Notes under the pieces: model-generated
Databases searched by the model: none
Seen by the model: the letters and a program-made list of their open reading frames with translations, nothing else
What the model was told of the DNA's origin: nothing
Source of the DNA: Nitrospiria bacterium
Lineage (GTDB): Bacteria; Nitrospirota; CAKKRA01; 9FT-COMBO-42-15
Assembly (NCBI GenBank): GCA_919903585.1
Contig: CAKKST010000260.1
Coordinates: 1 to 27,382 of the forward strand
Length of the DNA stretch: 27,382 bases
Direction: 5' to 3'
Shown: one piece after another, positions 14,597 to 23,734 of the stretch
How the letters are laid out: each line of letters begins with the position of its first letter
Position numbering within the stretch: the stretch's first letter is position 1
Translations under genes and position numbers: made by a program

Positions 14597-17224
14597 TTAT
14601 ATGGCAGCAGAGTGTTTAAATCCTCTCCCTCCATTCAGGAGTGTCTTTTCTATCTCTACTGCAATAAAGACTGTAAAAGCTACAGCAAGGCAGAGGAAGA
14701 GTTCAAAAGGGCTGAGTGATGTTGTCTTGAATATTTTCTGAAATAGCGGCAGATAGGTTATCATAAGCTGTAATATAAATGTCAGAAGCACGGCGCCAAG
14801 GAGCTTTGTATTGCTGAAGAGACCTATGGTAAAGAGCGATTCCCTTTCTGAACGTATTGCCATGACATGGAACATCTGAAACATTGATAATGTAAAAAAT
14901 GCCATGCTCTGCATGTGCCTGATATCGCTGTTTCTCAGCTCATACCACATCACAAATATAACGCCGCAGGCCATAAAGATGCCGACCCAGAGGATATGCT
15001 GCCACATGCCCCTTGCAAATATCCCCTCCTTTGGATCCCTCGGCGCTCGCTTCATCACATCCCTCTCAGCAGGCTCAAGCCCGAGTGCAAGCGCAGGAAG
15101 GGAATCTGTTACAAGGTTCACCCAGAGTATTTGGATTGGAAGAAGCGGCAGGGGCATGCCGAGGACAATGGCAAGAAACATAGTAAGTATCTCGCCTGAG
15201 TTTGTTGAGAGCATGTAGCGGATAAACTTTCTTATGTTGTCGTAAATTATTCTGCCCTCCCTTACAGCCCGCACAATCGTAGCAAAGTTATCATCCAAAA
15301 GAATCATATCCGATGCCTCCTTTGCCACATCTGTGCCTGTAATGCCCATAGACACACCAATATTCGCCCTCTTTAATGCAGGGGCATCATTAACGCCATC
15401 GCCTGTCATTGCAACGATATGCCCCTTCTCCCGCAGGGCATTCACGATCTTTACCTTATCCTCAGGCTGCACCCTCGCAAATACAGAGATGCCCTCCACG
15501 ATCTTACTGAATTCTGCATCACTGATATCTGACAGCTCCTTTCCTGTTATGACCACATCACCCTCGGAAAAGATACCTATCTCCCTTGCAATGGCAATTG
15601 CAGTTGTTGGGTGATCGCCTGTAATCATCACGGGCATTATGCCTGCGGCCCTGCACAGGCTGACTGCATTAATCACCTCATCCCTCGGCGGGTCTTTAAG
15701 GCCTGTCAGGCCGATGAAAACCAGATCCATTTCAGCATCCTCTGGTGTTAGCTCTTTCTTATCCTCTCTATAGGCAAACCCAATGACCCTCACGCCCTTT
15801 GATGCCATCTCCTCGTTGTAGATAAGTATCTGCTCCCTGTCTACCTCCTTCATCTCCTTTACGCCTGCATCAGTGAGTATATATGGTGATATGTCAAGAA
15901 GGCTGTCAACTGCGCCCTTTACAAAGGCAATATGCCTGCTGTCAGGCGCATTATGTATCGTAGCCATCCTCTTTCTCTGCGAGTCAAATGGCCTTTCATT
16001 TATACGAGGATATTCCATTGCCAGCTCATCCCTGTTTAGGCCGGCATCTATCCCTGCATGAAGAAGGGCAACCTCAAGCGGGTCTCCAATCCTCTTGTCC
16101 CCTTCAATCCTCGCATCATTGCAGAGCATCATGCACTGAAGCTGTCTGCCTAATACCCTGTCATGCGGATCCCATACCTTCTCCAGTCCGTCAATTGTAT
16201 AGATAGATTCCACAGTCATCCTGTTCAATGTCAGCGTCCCTGTCTTGTCTGCACAGATCGTTGTTACAGAGCCGAGGGTCTCTACAGACGGGAGCTTTCT
16301 TATCAATATCTTTACCTTAACCATCCTGTATGCGCCGAGTGCAAGGACAATGGTAATTACAGCAGGCAGGCTCTCTGGTATGGCAGCAACAGCAAGGCTT
16401 ATGGCTGTAAGGAACATCAATTGTATCGGCTCTCCCCTTATAATGCCTGCTGCGAAGACAACACCGCATAAAAGGAGTGCAATCAGGGCAAGCCATTTCC
16501 CCATGCTGTGCAGCCGCTCCTGAATTGGAGTCTTCTTATCCTCTGCCTCCTGAATCAGGTGGGCAATCTTACCGAGCTCTGTATTCATGCCTGTTTCAGT
16601 TACAACTCCAACGGCCCTGCCATAGGTAATGATGGTTCCCATAAATGCCATATTCCTTTTATCTGCCAAAAGAACATCGCCTTCAAGCCTGTCTGTAATC
16701 TTTTCTACAGGCATGGATTCGCCTGTAAGCGCCGCCTCTTCAACATTCAGATTATGTGCCTCAATGAGCCTTAAATCTGCCGGCACCCTGTCCCCTGCGG
16801 ATAGCTCAACAATATCTCCGATAACAATCTCATGCGCAGGAATTTTGGTGTGCGCCCCATCGCGGATAACCACTACAAAAGGCGACTCAAGTTTTTTAAG
16901 CGCTGCCATTGCCCTTTCTGCGCGATACTCCTGAGTAAAGCCGATCGTGGCATTTAAAAAGACAATGACAATAATCACTGCGGTATCAGTTACATCGCCT
17001 GTAAGGGCAGAGATTATTGCTGCTGCTATCAGGATGACAACGAGGATGTCTGTGAATTGCTTTAAGAAAAGAAGGAGGGGTGATTTTTTCTTTGCCTCTT
17101 TTAATTGATTCTGGCCATATTTGGCAAGCCTCTCCCTTGCCTCTGTGGATGTGAGGCCTGCTTTACTTGTTCTGAGCCTTTCTAAGACAGCCTCTGAAGT
17201 TAATAGATGCCATTGGTCATACAT
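14597..17224 (-). CDS. Calcium-transporting P-type ATPase (P2A/SERCA-like)
   Basis: This 875-residue inner-membrane pump couples ATP hydrolysis to cation, probably Ca2+, export. Residues 167-170 give TGES in the actuator domain. The phosphorylated Asp326 lies in DKTGTLT, KGA is at 436-438, TGDH at 535-538 and TGDGVND at 607-613. Transmembrane helix 4 reads PESLPA (283-288), where SERCA has PEGLPA, and helix 6 has NLVTDSLPALALG, with the Asn and Asp of the Ca2+ site. About ten membrane helices and a cation ATPase N-terminal domain fit the P2A type. The ATG at 17224 is preceded by GGAGGGTG, supplied by a palindromic repeat. It follows purC in the same orientation. Ca2+ is the likely ion, though Mn2+ is not excluded. 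Confidence 0.93.
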   Translation of the reverse strand: MYDQWHLLTSEAVLERLRTSKAGLTSTEARERLAKYGQNQLKEAKKKSPLLLFLKQFTDILVVILIAAAIISALTGDVTDTAVIIVIVFLNATIGFTQEYRAERAMAALKKLESPFVVVIRDGAHTKIPAHEIVIGDIVELSAGDRVPADLRLIEAHNLNVEEAALTGESMPVEKITDRLEGDVLLADKRNMAFMGTIITYGRAVGVVTETGMNTELGKIAHLIQEAEDKKTPIQERLHSMGKWLALIALLLCGVVFAAGIIRGEPIQLMFLTAISLAVAAIPESLPAVITIVLALGAYRMVKVKILIRKLPSVETLGSVTTICADKTGTLTLNRMTVESIYTIDGLEKVWDPHDRVLGRQLQCMMLCNDARIEGDKRIGDPLEVALLHAGIDAGLNRDELAMEYPRINERPFDSQRKRMATIHNAPDSRHIAFVKGAVDSLLDISPYILTDAGVKEMKEVDREQILIYNEEMASKGVRVIGFAYREDKKELTPEDAEMDLVFIGLTGLKDPPRDEVINAVSLCRAAGIMPVMITGDHPTTAIAIAREIGIFSEGDVVITGKELSDISDAEFSKIVEGISVFARVQPEDKVKIVNALREKGHIVAMTGDGVNDAPALKRANIGVSMGITGTDVAKEASDMILLDDNFATIVRAVREGRIIYDNIRKFIRYMLSTNSGEILTMFLAIVLGMPLPLLPIQILWVNLVTDSLPALALGLEPAERDVMKRAPRDPKEGIFARGMWQHILWVGIFMACGVIFVMWYELRNSDIRHMQSMAFFTLSMFQMFHVMAIRSERESLFTIGLFSNTKLLGAVLLTFILQLMITYLPLFQKIFKTTSLSPFELFLCLAVAFTVFIAVEIEKTLLNGGRGFKHSAAI

Positions 17225-17227
17225 ATT

Positions 17228-17370
17228 TCACCCTCCTCCCTCGCCCCCTCCCATCAATGGAGGGGGAATTTTCTGATCCCCTCTCCCCTTGGTGGCACAG
17301 GCTTCCAGCCTGTGGAGACAGGCAAGATGCCTGTCCCACCAGAGAGAGGGTTAGGGTGAGGGGGTTGTAA
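17228..17370. repeat. Composite palindromic repeat between purC and the P-type ATPase
   Basis: The outer part is an imperfect inverted repeat of CACCCTC-type sequence on the left and GAGAGAGGGTTAGGGTGAGG on the right. It contains a perfect hairpin, CCCCCTCC/GGAGGGGG (17244-17266). A separate 50-bp structured unit is nested inside (17291-17340). The left end supplies the GGAGGG ribosome binding site of the ATPase, and the right end supplies the last codons and TAA stop of purC. Confidence 0.6.
17291..17340. repeat. 50-bp element able to fold as a three-way junction
   Basis: The outer stem is GGTGG/CCACC (17291-17295 with 17336-17340). It encloses CACAGGCT-TCC-AGCCTGTG (17296-17314) and GACAGGCA-AGA-TGCCTGTC (17317-17335). 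All three stems are perfect with only two unpaired bases between the hairpins. It interrupts the larger repeat, so it looks like a later insertion. It encodes no protein. Confidence 0.6.
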
Positions 17371-18238
17371 GTATCCCCAATATCTCCTTATACCTTGCCC
17401 CTGCCTTTTCTATAATATCTTCTGGCAGTTTGGGCCCTGGCGGCTGTTGATTCCAGTTTAGCGTCAGAAGATAATCTCTTATAATCTGCTTGTCAAAACT
17501 GTCCTGTCCCTTTCCAATCTGATAGTCCTTTGCAGACCAGAAGCGCGATGAGTCAGGTGTCAGTATCTCATCTATCAAGATAAGCTCATTATTATATATG
17601 CCGAATTCAAATTTTGTATCTGCTATTATGATTCCCCTCTTTTCAGCAATGCTGCTCGCCTTTTTGTAAATCCTGATGCTTATATCTCTCAGCTTTTCAG
17701 CCATCTCTGAGCCAATGATATCCTTTGTCTCCTCAAAGGAGATATTTATATCATGCCCTTCATCTGCCTTTGTGCTTGGCGTGAAGATCGGCTCATCAAG
17801 CCTTGAGGACTCCACAAGCCCTGCCTTAAGTTTTATACCGCACACTGTCCCTTTTTCTTTATACTCCTTCCAGCCGCTTCCAGCAAGATAACCCCTCACA
17901 ATACACTCCACAGGCATGGGGCTTGCCTTTTTTACAAGCATGCTCCTTCCTTCAAGCTCTTTTGCATATTTCTGGCAGACAGGCGGAAAGCCCTTTACAT
18001 CTGTGGCAATAAGGTGATTTGGTATTATCTCCTCCATCACCTTAAACCAGTAAACAGAAATCTGTGTCAGAACCCTACCCTTATCAGGGATGCCGTTGGG
18101 AAGGACAACATCAAAGGCAGAGACCCTGTCGCTTGCAACAAGAAGAAGGTTCTCGCCGAGGTCATATATGTCACGCACCTTTCCCCTGCGAAGGAGCTTA
18201 ATATCAGGAAACTCTGTTTTCAGCACAAGACCTTGCAT
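17351..18238 (-). CDS. purC: Phosphoribosylaminoimidazole-succinocarboxamide synthase
   Basis: PurC joins aspartate to CAIR using ATP to form SAICAR in de novo purine synthesis. The 295-residue protein has ASDRVSAFDVVLPNGIPDKG, ECIVRGYLAGSGWKEY and DTKFEFGIYN, all characteristic. It is the longer, yeast-like form (about 300 residues) with a C-terminal SFDKQIIRDYL segment; the short enteric form is about 237. The ATG at 18238 has GGAG 7 bp upstream and a strong promoter. The final residues (PSP) and the stop codon are encoded by a palindromic repeat. No other purine gene is adjacent. Confidence 0.96.
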   Translation of the reverse strand: MQGLVLKTEFPDIKLLRRGKVRDIYDLGENLLLVASDRVSAFDVVLPNGIPDKGRVLTQISVYWFKVMEEIIPNHLIATDVKGFPPVCQKYAKELEGRSMLVKKASPMPVECIVRGYLAGSGWKEYKEKGTVCGIKLKAGLVESSRLDEPIFTPSTKADEGHDINISFEETKDIIGSEMAEKLRDISIRIYKKASSIAEKRGIIIADTKFEFGIYNNELILIDEILTPDSSRFWSAKDYQIGKGQDSFDKQIIRDYLLTLNWNQQPPGPKLPEDIIEKAGARYKEILGILTTPSP

Positions 18239-18259
18239 CAGCGATCTCCTTTCTAAACT

Positions 18260-18288
18260 ATCTTAACCTAACTTTCTTTTGCTGTCAA
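18260..18288 (-). promoter_or_regulatory. Promoter of purC
   Basis: On the minus strand TTGACA (18288-18283), a 17-bp spacer and TAAGAT (18265-18260) lie 21 bp from the purC start. The short leader leaves no room for a purine riboswitch. Confidence 0.65.
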
Positions 18289-18392
18289 TTCAAAGCATAT
18301 ACCTGCCCTTTTAAACCTTGCTTTTTTCATCAATCTGTATTATTTTTAGCCTCGGTTGTTCCTTCACCAGCACGAAGGATTAGGAGGTAATA

Positions 18393-19067
18393 ATGTCAGA
18401 AATTAAGATTGATAAAATAATCAGATCATACCGAAGGACACTTGGCTTAGAAATAAGAAGCGACACCACCCTTGTAGTCCGCGCGCCGATGAATGCGTCA
18501 ATGCATTTAATTGAAAAAGTAGTCCATAAAAAATCGGCATGGATAAAAAGAAAACAGGTTGAGATTAAAAAGAGGCTTGAGGCTATAGCTCCAAGGGGAT
18601 ACGTTAATGGGGAAGGTTTTTTATACTTGGGAAATACGCACAGGCTTTATATTGTTGACCATTCAGATGAACCTTTAACTTTTAACGGGGACTTTTATTT
18701 GTCAGGAAAATATATGGAACATGCAAGGAATATTTTTATTGACTGGTACAGGAAGCAGGCACATCAAAAAATATCAGAAAGGGTTAGCTGGTATTCATCT
18801 TTAGCCGGATTGAAATACAATAAAATTAACATTACAAGCGCACAAAAGCGATGGGGCTCCTGCAGCTACAAAGGAAATCTAAGTTTTAGCTGGCGATTGA
18901 TTATGGCGCCCTTGAGGGTAATTGATTATGTGGTGGTTCATGAGCTTGCGCATCTTGAAGAAAAGAATCATTCTAAACAGTTTTGGAAAAAGGTAAAAAC
19001 AATCTTTCCAGATTATATAAAATGTAAGGCATGGTTAAAAGAAAACCATCACTTTTTAATAACATAA
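18393..19067 (+). CDS. YgjP-like (DUF45/M48-type) metallopeptidase
   Basis: The 224-residue protein has the zinc-binding HELAH motif (His183, Glu184, His187) followed by His193 in KNHSKQFW. The upstream RWGSCSYKGNLSFSWRLI is diagnostic for YgjP/DUF45 proteins, which often sit next to type I restriction genes. No signal peptide is present, so it is probably cytosolic. The ATG at 18393 has an excellent ribosome binding site (TTAGGAGG). It is divergent from purC across 154 bp. No restriction genes are visible here, and the substrate is unknown. Confidence 0.92.
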   Translation: MSEIKIDKIIRSYRRTLGLEIRSDTTLVVRAPMNASMHLIEKVVHKKSAWIKRKQVEIKKRLEAIAPRGYVNGEGFLYLGNTHRLYIVDHSDEPLTFNGDFYLSGKYMEHARNIFIDWYRKQAHQKISERVSWYSSLAGLKYNKINITSAQKRWGSCSYKGNLSFSWRLIMAPLRVIDYVVVHELAHLEEKNHSKQFWKKVKTIFPDYIKCKAWLKENHHFLIT

Positions 19068-19179
19068 GCCGATAGGACTCATAACCAACCACACCATTAA
19101 ACACCATCATTACTCACTCCCACCCCAAATTCTGCAAGGGTTATTGCAGGAGGGAAAGATGTGAGGCATACATCTATGC

Positions 19180-19208
19180 TTTACCCTATAGCCTATTTAT
19201 GGTATAAC
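19180..19208 (+). promoter_or_regulatory. Promoter of the folC-lptD operon
   Basis: TTTACC (19180-19185), a 17-bp spacer and TATAAC (19203-19208) lie 25 bp upstream of the folC ATG. The -10 matches 5 of 6 and the -35 4 of 6 consensus bases. Confidence 0.5.
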
Positions 19209-19233
19209 AGTAGCAAAAATTTGTGAGAATACT

Positions 19234-20601
19234 ATGGACTATCAGGACACGATAAATTATTTATATGATCTACAGAAATACGGCATAAAATTTGGGCTTG
19301 GGAATACCATCAGGCTTATGTCCATGATGGATAATCCACATCTAAGGTTTAAGTCCATCCATATTGCAGGGACAAATGGCAAGGGCTCAACTGCTGCCAT
19401 GATCGCCTCTGTATTGCAGGAGGCAGGCTATAAAGTCGGACTTTATACATCACCGCATCTTATAAATTTTACAGAGAGGATAAGGGCAAGTGGAAGGGAG
19501 ATTTCAGAGGAAAAGGTAATAGAGCTGACTGATGAGTTACGAAGCAGGCTTGCTGCTGTAGAAGTCAGCGATTGCAAAGAAGAAAAATTCACACCTACTT
19601 TTTTTGAATTCACCACAACCATTGCCTTTACATACTTTGCAGAGGAAAAAATTGACATTGCTGTTATTGAGACAGGGATGGGTGGAAGGCTTGATTCAAC
19701 AAATGTAATTAATCCCCTTGTCTCTGTAATTACACCCATAGACTATGACCATAAGGAATTCCTCGGTGATACCATCTCTGCCATTGCCAATGAAAAGGCA
19801 GGAATTATTAAAGAGAGAGGCGTGGTTGTATCCTCACCGCAACGTGGTGAGGCAGAAAAGGTAATATGGGATGTGTCCCTAAATAAAAATGCCCGGCTCC
19901 TTGTGGTTGGAAAGGATGCTTCTGTTATTGAAAAGAGCTGCGGCCTTGATGGATGCAGATTTGACTATAAGGGGATAAATGCCGAATTCAAGGATATTGG
20001 AATAGGTCTTGCCGGAAGGCACCAGATAATAAATGCAGCCACCGCGATTCTTACATTAGAGGTGCTTTCTAATCTCCACAAGGGGGGATTGTTTACAAAA
20101 ATCAATGAAGCTGCAATACGAGATGGTCTTAAAAAGACAAGGTGGGAGGGAAGGCTGGAGATTGTATCAAGAAAGCCCTTAATCCTCCTTGACGGCGCCC
20201 ATAATCCATCAGCGGCCAGAAGATTAAGAGAGTTTCTGCAGGAAATTTTAGGTAACAAGAAAATAATACTTGTCCTTGGCATACTAAGTGATAAGGATAT
20301 AGATGGGATACTTTCTGAACTTGTTCCGATTTCAGAAAAGATAATCGTAACAAGGCCTGATTACTACCGTGCAGCAGGGCATTACGAATTAAAGGATCGG
20401 ATTAAAAGGTTTGGGAAGGATGCCATAGTTATAAATAGTATATCTGAGGCTGTCATCTATGCAAAGGAATTTGCCCAATCTGATACTGCAATCTGCATCA
20501 CAGGCTCCCTCTTCACTGTAGGAGAGGCGCGGGCATTATTCACTAAGACAGGGCCTGCCTCTTATATATCTGCAGATAGGCTGGCAGGGTTGAGGGGCTG
20601 A
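19234..20601 (+). CDS. folC: Folylpolyglutamate synthase / dihydrofolate synthase
   Basis: FolC adds glutamate to dihydropteroate and to reduced folates, using ATP. Over 455 residues the Mur-ligase-like fold shows the P-loop GTNGKGS (46-52), GLYTSPHLINFTERI, ETGMGGRLDSTN and LDGAHNPSAARRL, all diagnostic. The C-terminal domain contains LVLGILSDKDI. The start has little ribosome binding sequence but an upstream promoter. The stop (20599-20601) overlaps the lptD start by one base, indicating coupling. Bifunctionality is assumed from length and family. Confidence 0.95.
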   Translation: MDYQDTINYLYDLQKYGIKFGLGNTIRLMSMMDNPHLRFKSIHIAGTNGKGSTAAMIASVLQEAGYKVGLYTSPHLINFTERIRASGREISEEKVIELTDELRSRLAAVEVSDCKEEKFTPTFFEFTTTIAFTYFAEEKIDIAVIETGMGGRLDSTNVINPLVSVITPIDYDHKEFLGDTISAIANEKAGIIKERGVVVSSPQRGEAEKVIWDVSLNKNARLLVVGKDASVIEKSCGLDGCRFDYKGINAEFKDIGIGLAGRHQIINAATAILTLEVLSNLHKGGLFTKINEAAIRDGLKKTRWEGRLEIVSRKPLILLDGAHNPSAARRLREFLQEILGNKKIILVLGILSDKDIDGILSELVPISEKIIVTRPDYYRAAGHYELKDRIKRFGKDAIVINSISEAVIYAKEFAQSDTAICITGSLFTVGEARALFTKTGPASYISADRLAGLRG

Positions 20602-22658
20602 TGATGCGCATCCTTATCCTACTATTTGCCCTCCTCCTCTTCCTCCCCGCATCTATTAAGGCAGAAGCGCCTGATCTCGGAAAACATGCCAAAACAAATG
20701 AACCAGTAACCATAAATGCCGACACCCTTGAATATGACAAAGAGGAGGACAGCTACAGGGCAACAGGAAATGTTCAGATTATGCAGGGGAAGGTTAAGAT
20801 AACCGCAGATGAGGTTACTGTTGATAATAAGACTGGTGATGTTACTGCTAATGGAAATGTAGTGGTGATTGATGAGGAAAGCAGGCTTGCCTGTGAAAGC
20901 ATTAAGCTGAATTTGAATACAAAGGCAGGTATAATCCACAACGGGAATATCTTTGTAAAAAAGGGGAACTATCATATTGAGGGAGATAATATTGAAAAAA
21001 TATCTGATGATAGATATAAGATAGATAAGGGTTCGCTTACAACATGCGATGCAAAGATACCTGACTGGCAGTTCAGGGCAACGGACATTAACATATACCC
21101 CAACGACTATTTTACTGCATGGAATATATTTTTTTATATAAAGGATGTCCCCTCTATTTATCTGCCCTACCTTGCCCTTCCAATTAAAACAAAGCGGCAG
21201 ACAGGTTTTCTGATTCCTCGGGTTGGATATAGCACAAATGAGGGTTTTAAATTTAAGGAGGCCTTTTTCTGGGCCATTGCAGATAACATGGATGCCACCA
21301 TTTATGCAGATTACAGGAGCAAAAAGGGGCTTGGCACAGCGCTGGAATTCCGCTATGTCCTGAGCCCATATTCAAGGGGCTACTTATATACAAATTATGT
21401 GAATGAATGGCTTACAGGCCGGGAGAAGTGGGAGGGCAAGTATCTCATTGAACATGCATTTACAAAGAGCCTGACTGCAAAGGCAGACATAAAGTACCTT
21501 AGCGACAAGGACTATTACAAAGATTACAGTGAGACCACCTATGAGAGGATACAGAGGAGCATGGATTCCAATATCTATCTGACCCAGAGCTGGCCGAACA
21601 GCTCTCTTTATCTATGGACGCAATTCACAAAGGATCTGACAAAGGTGAATGATGAGACAGTGCAGAGGCTTCCAGAATTAGGCTATCGTATGCCTGAGCA
21701 GAGAATATATGATTTGCCATTATTTTACAGTTTAAATTCTACTGCAACTAATTTCTGGAGGGATGCAGGTATAACAGGCCAAAGGTTTGATATGAATCCA
21801 AAATTAAAAGCAGAGATTAATCTATTTCGCGCCTTTGTCTTCTCTCCGCGAGGGGAGCTAAGAGAAACGCTTTATTCAAGGAGCAGGGACACAGAGGAGT
21901 CCACGCATAGATTTATCTACGGCCCCGGTGCGAATCTATCAACAAAGATAAACAGGCTCTTTAATACAGAGGGCCTCGGCACAATAGACCGGATAAGGCA
22001 CTCCATAGAGCCTGAGATAGATTATGAATACCTCTTTGTTGATGATCATAAAAATCTGCCGCAATTTGATGCAGTTGACGCTATCACAAAGAGGAATGTT
22101 GTTGCCTATGCCATCACAAACAGGTTTTCAGCAAGGTATGCAAAGGGCGCAGAGATAAAAAAACTTGAATTCCTGACATTAAAATTATCCCAGAGCTATG
22201 ACATCTATGAGGAGCAGCGCTATTATGACCTTGATACACTGCCAAAGAGGCCATTTTCTGATATAAGGGCGGAGTTAAACATAAAGAGCGAGCAGATGAT
22301 AAACCTCTTTGTTGATACAAAATACAGCCCTTACACAGGACATATCACAGAGGTAAACAGCGATTTAAGATTTCAGATTGGCCGCATATGGTATATTACT
22401 GGAGGCGAGAGATACACAAGGCTGCCGAGGATTGAGTTTTTAACAGGCGGCATGGGCTTCTCCTTCCCATTTGGGATTGACCTTTCAGGCATGGTCTGGT
22501 ACGACCAGTACGCTGGGAGGCTCAGGGAGCAGACCTATACACTTAGATATGCAAGGCAGTGCTGGTCAGCAGGACTGTCTTACAACTGGAGGCCTGACAG
22601 GCAGGGTATACTCTTCACCATTGAATTAAGGGGCATTGGCGCTGTAAAACTGCATTAA
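20601..22658 (+). CDS. lptD: LPS-assembly protein LptD
   Basis: LptD is the outer-membrane barrel that inserts lipopolysaccharide into the outer leaflet with LptE. The 685-residue protein starts with a signal peptide (about 1-21, ending KAEA) and has an OstA/LptA-like beta domain (about 34-140, with DTLEYDKEEDSYRATGNV). The conserved segment LTTCDAKIPDW follows, then the long barrel. Cysteines are few: Cys98, Cys149 and Cys654. Cys149 and Cys654 match one of the interdomain disulfide positions of E. coli LptD, so one such bond may suffice here. The ATG overlaps the folC stop by one base. The protein is shorter than E. coli LptD (784). Its presence implies an LPS-bearing outer membrane. Confidence 0.92.
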   Translation: MMRILILLFALLLFLPASIKAEAPDLGKHAKTNEPVTINADTLEYDKEEDSYRATGNVQIMQGKVKITADEVTVDNKTGDVTANGNVVVIDEESRLACESIKLNLNTKAGIIHNGNIFVKKGNYHIEGDNIEKISDDRYKIDKGSLTTCDAKIPDWQFRATDINIYPNDYFTAWNIFFYIKDVPSIYLPYLALPIKTKRQTGFLIPRVGYSTNEGFKFKEAFFWAIADNMDATIYADYRSKKGLGTALEFRYVLSPYSRGYLYTNYVNEWLTGREKWEGKYLIEHAFTKSLTAKADIKYLSDKDYYKDYSETTYERIQRSMDSNIYLTQSWPNSSLYLWTQFTKDLTKVNDETVQRLPELGYRMPEQRIYDLPLFYSLNSTATNFWRDAGITGQRFDMNPKLKAEINLFRAFVFSPRGELRETLYSRSRDTEESTHRFIYGPGANLSTKINRLFNTEGLGTIDRIRHSIEPEIDYEYLFVDDHKNLPQFDAVDAITKRNVVAYAITNRFSARYAKGAEIKKLEFLTLKLSQSYDIYEEQRYYDLDTLPKRPFSDIRAELNIKSEQMINLFVDTKYSPYTGHITEVNSDLRFQIGRIWYITGGERYTRLPRIEFLTGGMGFSFPFGIDLSGMVWYDQYAGRLREQTYTLRYARQCWSAGLSYNWRPDRQGILFTIELRGIGAVKLH

Positions 22659-22675
22659 TCCCATCCAAAAAGGGC

Positions 22676-22704
22676 TTGACAAAAAAGGCATAGTATCCTA
22701 CCAT
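22676..22704 (+). promoter_or_regulatory. Promoter of the polyprenyl synthase gene
   Basis: TTGACA (22676-22681), a 17-bp spacer and TACCAT (22699-22704) end 8 bp before the ATG at 22713. No ribosome binding site is present, so a leaderless transcript is predicted. Confidence 0.55.
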
Positions 22705-22712
22705 AACATATT

Positions 22713-23711
22713 ATGAAATTGCAGGAAAAGACAATAACCTCAATAGCCGATGTATTGGAGCTATATAAAGAGGACTTAAAAAGGGTTGAGGCGCAGATAA
22801 AGGAAGACTTAAGCACTGATATTTCCTTAATAAGTGAGGTGAGCGCCCATCTTTTAAATGGAGGCGGCAAGCGCTTCAGGCCCCTTTTGATGATGCTCTG
22901 CTCAAGGCTTTGCGACTACAGCGGAAGGGATGATGCCCTTCTTGCGAGTGTGGTTGAGTTTATTCATGCTGCCACACTTCTTCATGATGATGTGGTGGAT
23001 GAGGCAGTGTTGCGGAGGGGTCAGCCTGCAGCGCGGGAAATCTGGGGAAATCAGGCAAGCATACTTGTAGGCGATTATCTCTATTCAAAGGCCATTTACA
23101 AGGCAGTTGCCTTAAAGAATCAGGAGGTCAATGAAATACTCTCCACCACTACCAAAAAGATGTCCGAGGGAGAGATATTGCAGCTCTCCAAGACCGCTGA
23201 TATTGATATAACAGAGGACGAATATCTGAAGATAATTGAATGCAAGACAGCAATCCTTATTTCCGCAACATGCAGGCTTGCCGGTGTGATAAGCGATGTA
23301 TCTGAGAAAAAGAAGGATGCCCTTACAAAATTCGGCTGGAACATCGGCATGGCTTTTCAGTTGATAGATGATACACTGGACTATACTGCTAACAGGGATC
23401 GTCTCGGTAAGACGCTGGGTAAGGACCTCTCAGAAGGCAAGATTACCTTGCCGCTGCTTCAGCTTTTGAAAAATTGCAGTGAGCCAGAACGCCCGTTAAT
23501 ACATAGGATTATAAAGGAAGGGTCTCTCGGAATGGACGACCTTTCATTTATTCAGACGTTGTTAAGGAAATATAATTCCATTGATTATTCCATATCAAAG
23601 GCGAGGGGTTATATCAAGGCTGCTAAAGAAGCGCTTGCCTGTTTTGAGGACTCCACGGCAAAGCTGTCGCTTATAGCAGTTGCAAATTATGCTATAACAC
23701 GGGATTTATAA
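22713..23711 (+). CDS. Long-chain all-trans polyprenyl diphosphate synthase (IspB-like)
   Basis: The enzyme condenses isopentenyl diphosphate onto an allylic primer to make the side chain of a respiratory quinone. The 332 residues include GGKRFRP (51-57), the first Asp-rich motif DDVVD (92-96) and the second DDTLD (219-223). Small residues just before the first motif (Ala87, Thr88) fit long-chain product release of about C35-C45, but exact length cannot be read. The start codon has a strong promoter 8 bp upstream and no ribosome binding site. lptD precedes it and an AMMECR1 gene follows after 23 bp. Confidence 0.92.
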   Translation: MKLQEKTITSIADVLELYKEDLKRVEAQIKEDLSTDISLISEVSAHLLNGGGKRFRPLLMMLCSRLCDYSGRDDALLASVVEFIHAATLLHDDVVDEAVLRRGQPAAREIWGNQASILVGDYLYSKAIYKAVALKNQEVNEILSTTTKKMSEGEILQLSKTADIDITEDEYLKIIECKTAILISATCRLAGVISDVSEKKKDALTKFGWNIGMAFQLIDDTLDYTANRDRLGKTLGKDLSEGKITLPLLQLLKNCSEPERPLIHRIIKEGSLGMDDLSFIQTLLRKYNSIDYSISKARGYIKAAKEALACFEDSTAKLSLIAVANYAITRDL

Positions 23712-23734
23712 AACCTTGCCTCCCTTATAAGAAC

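Noticed and set aside
17228..17370. CRISPR-like repeat array
   Set aside because: The repeated blocks are inverted, not evenly spaced direct repeats with unique spacers, and no cas gene is near.
18239..18283. Purine riboswitch upstream of purC
   Set aside because: The promoter leaves a leader of only about 15 bases, too short for an aptamer.
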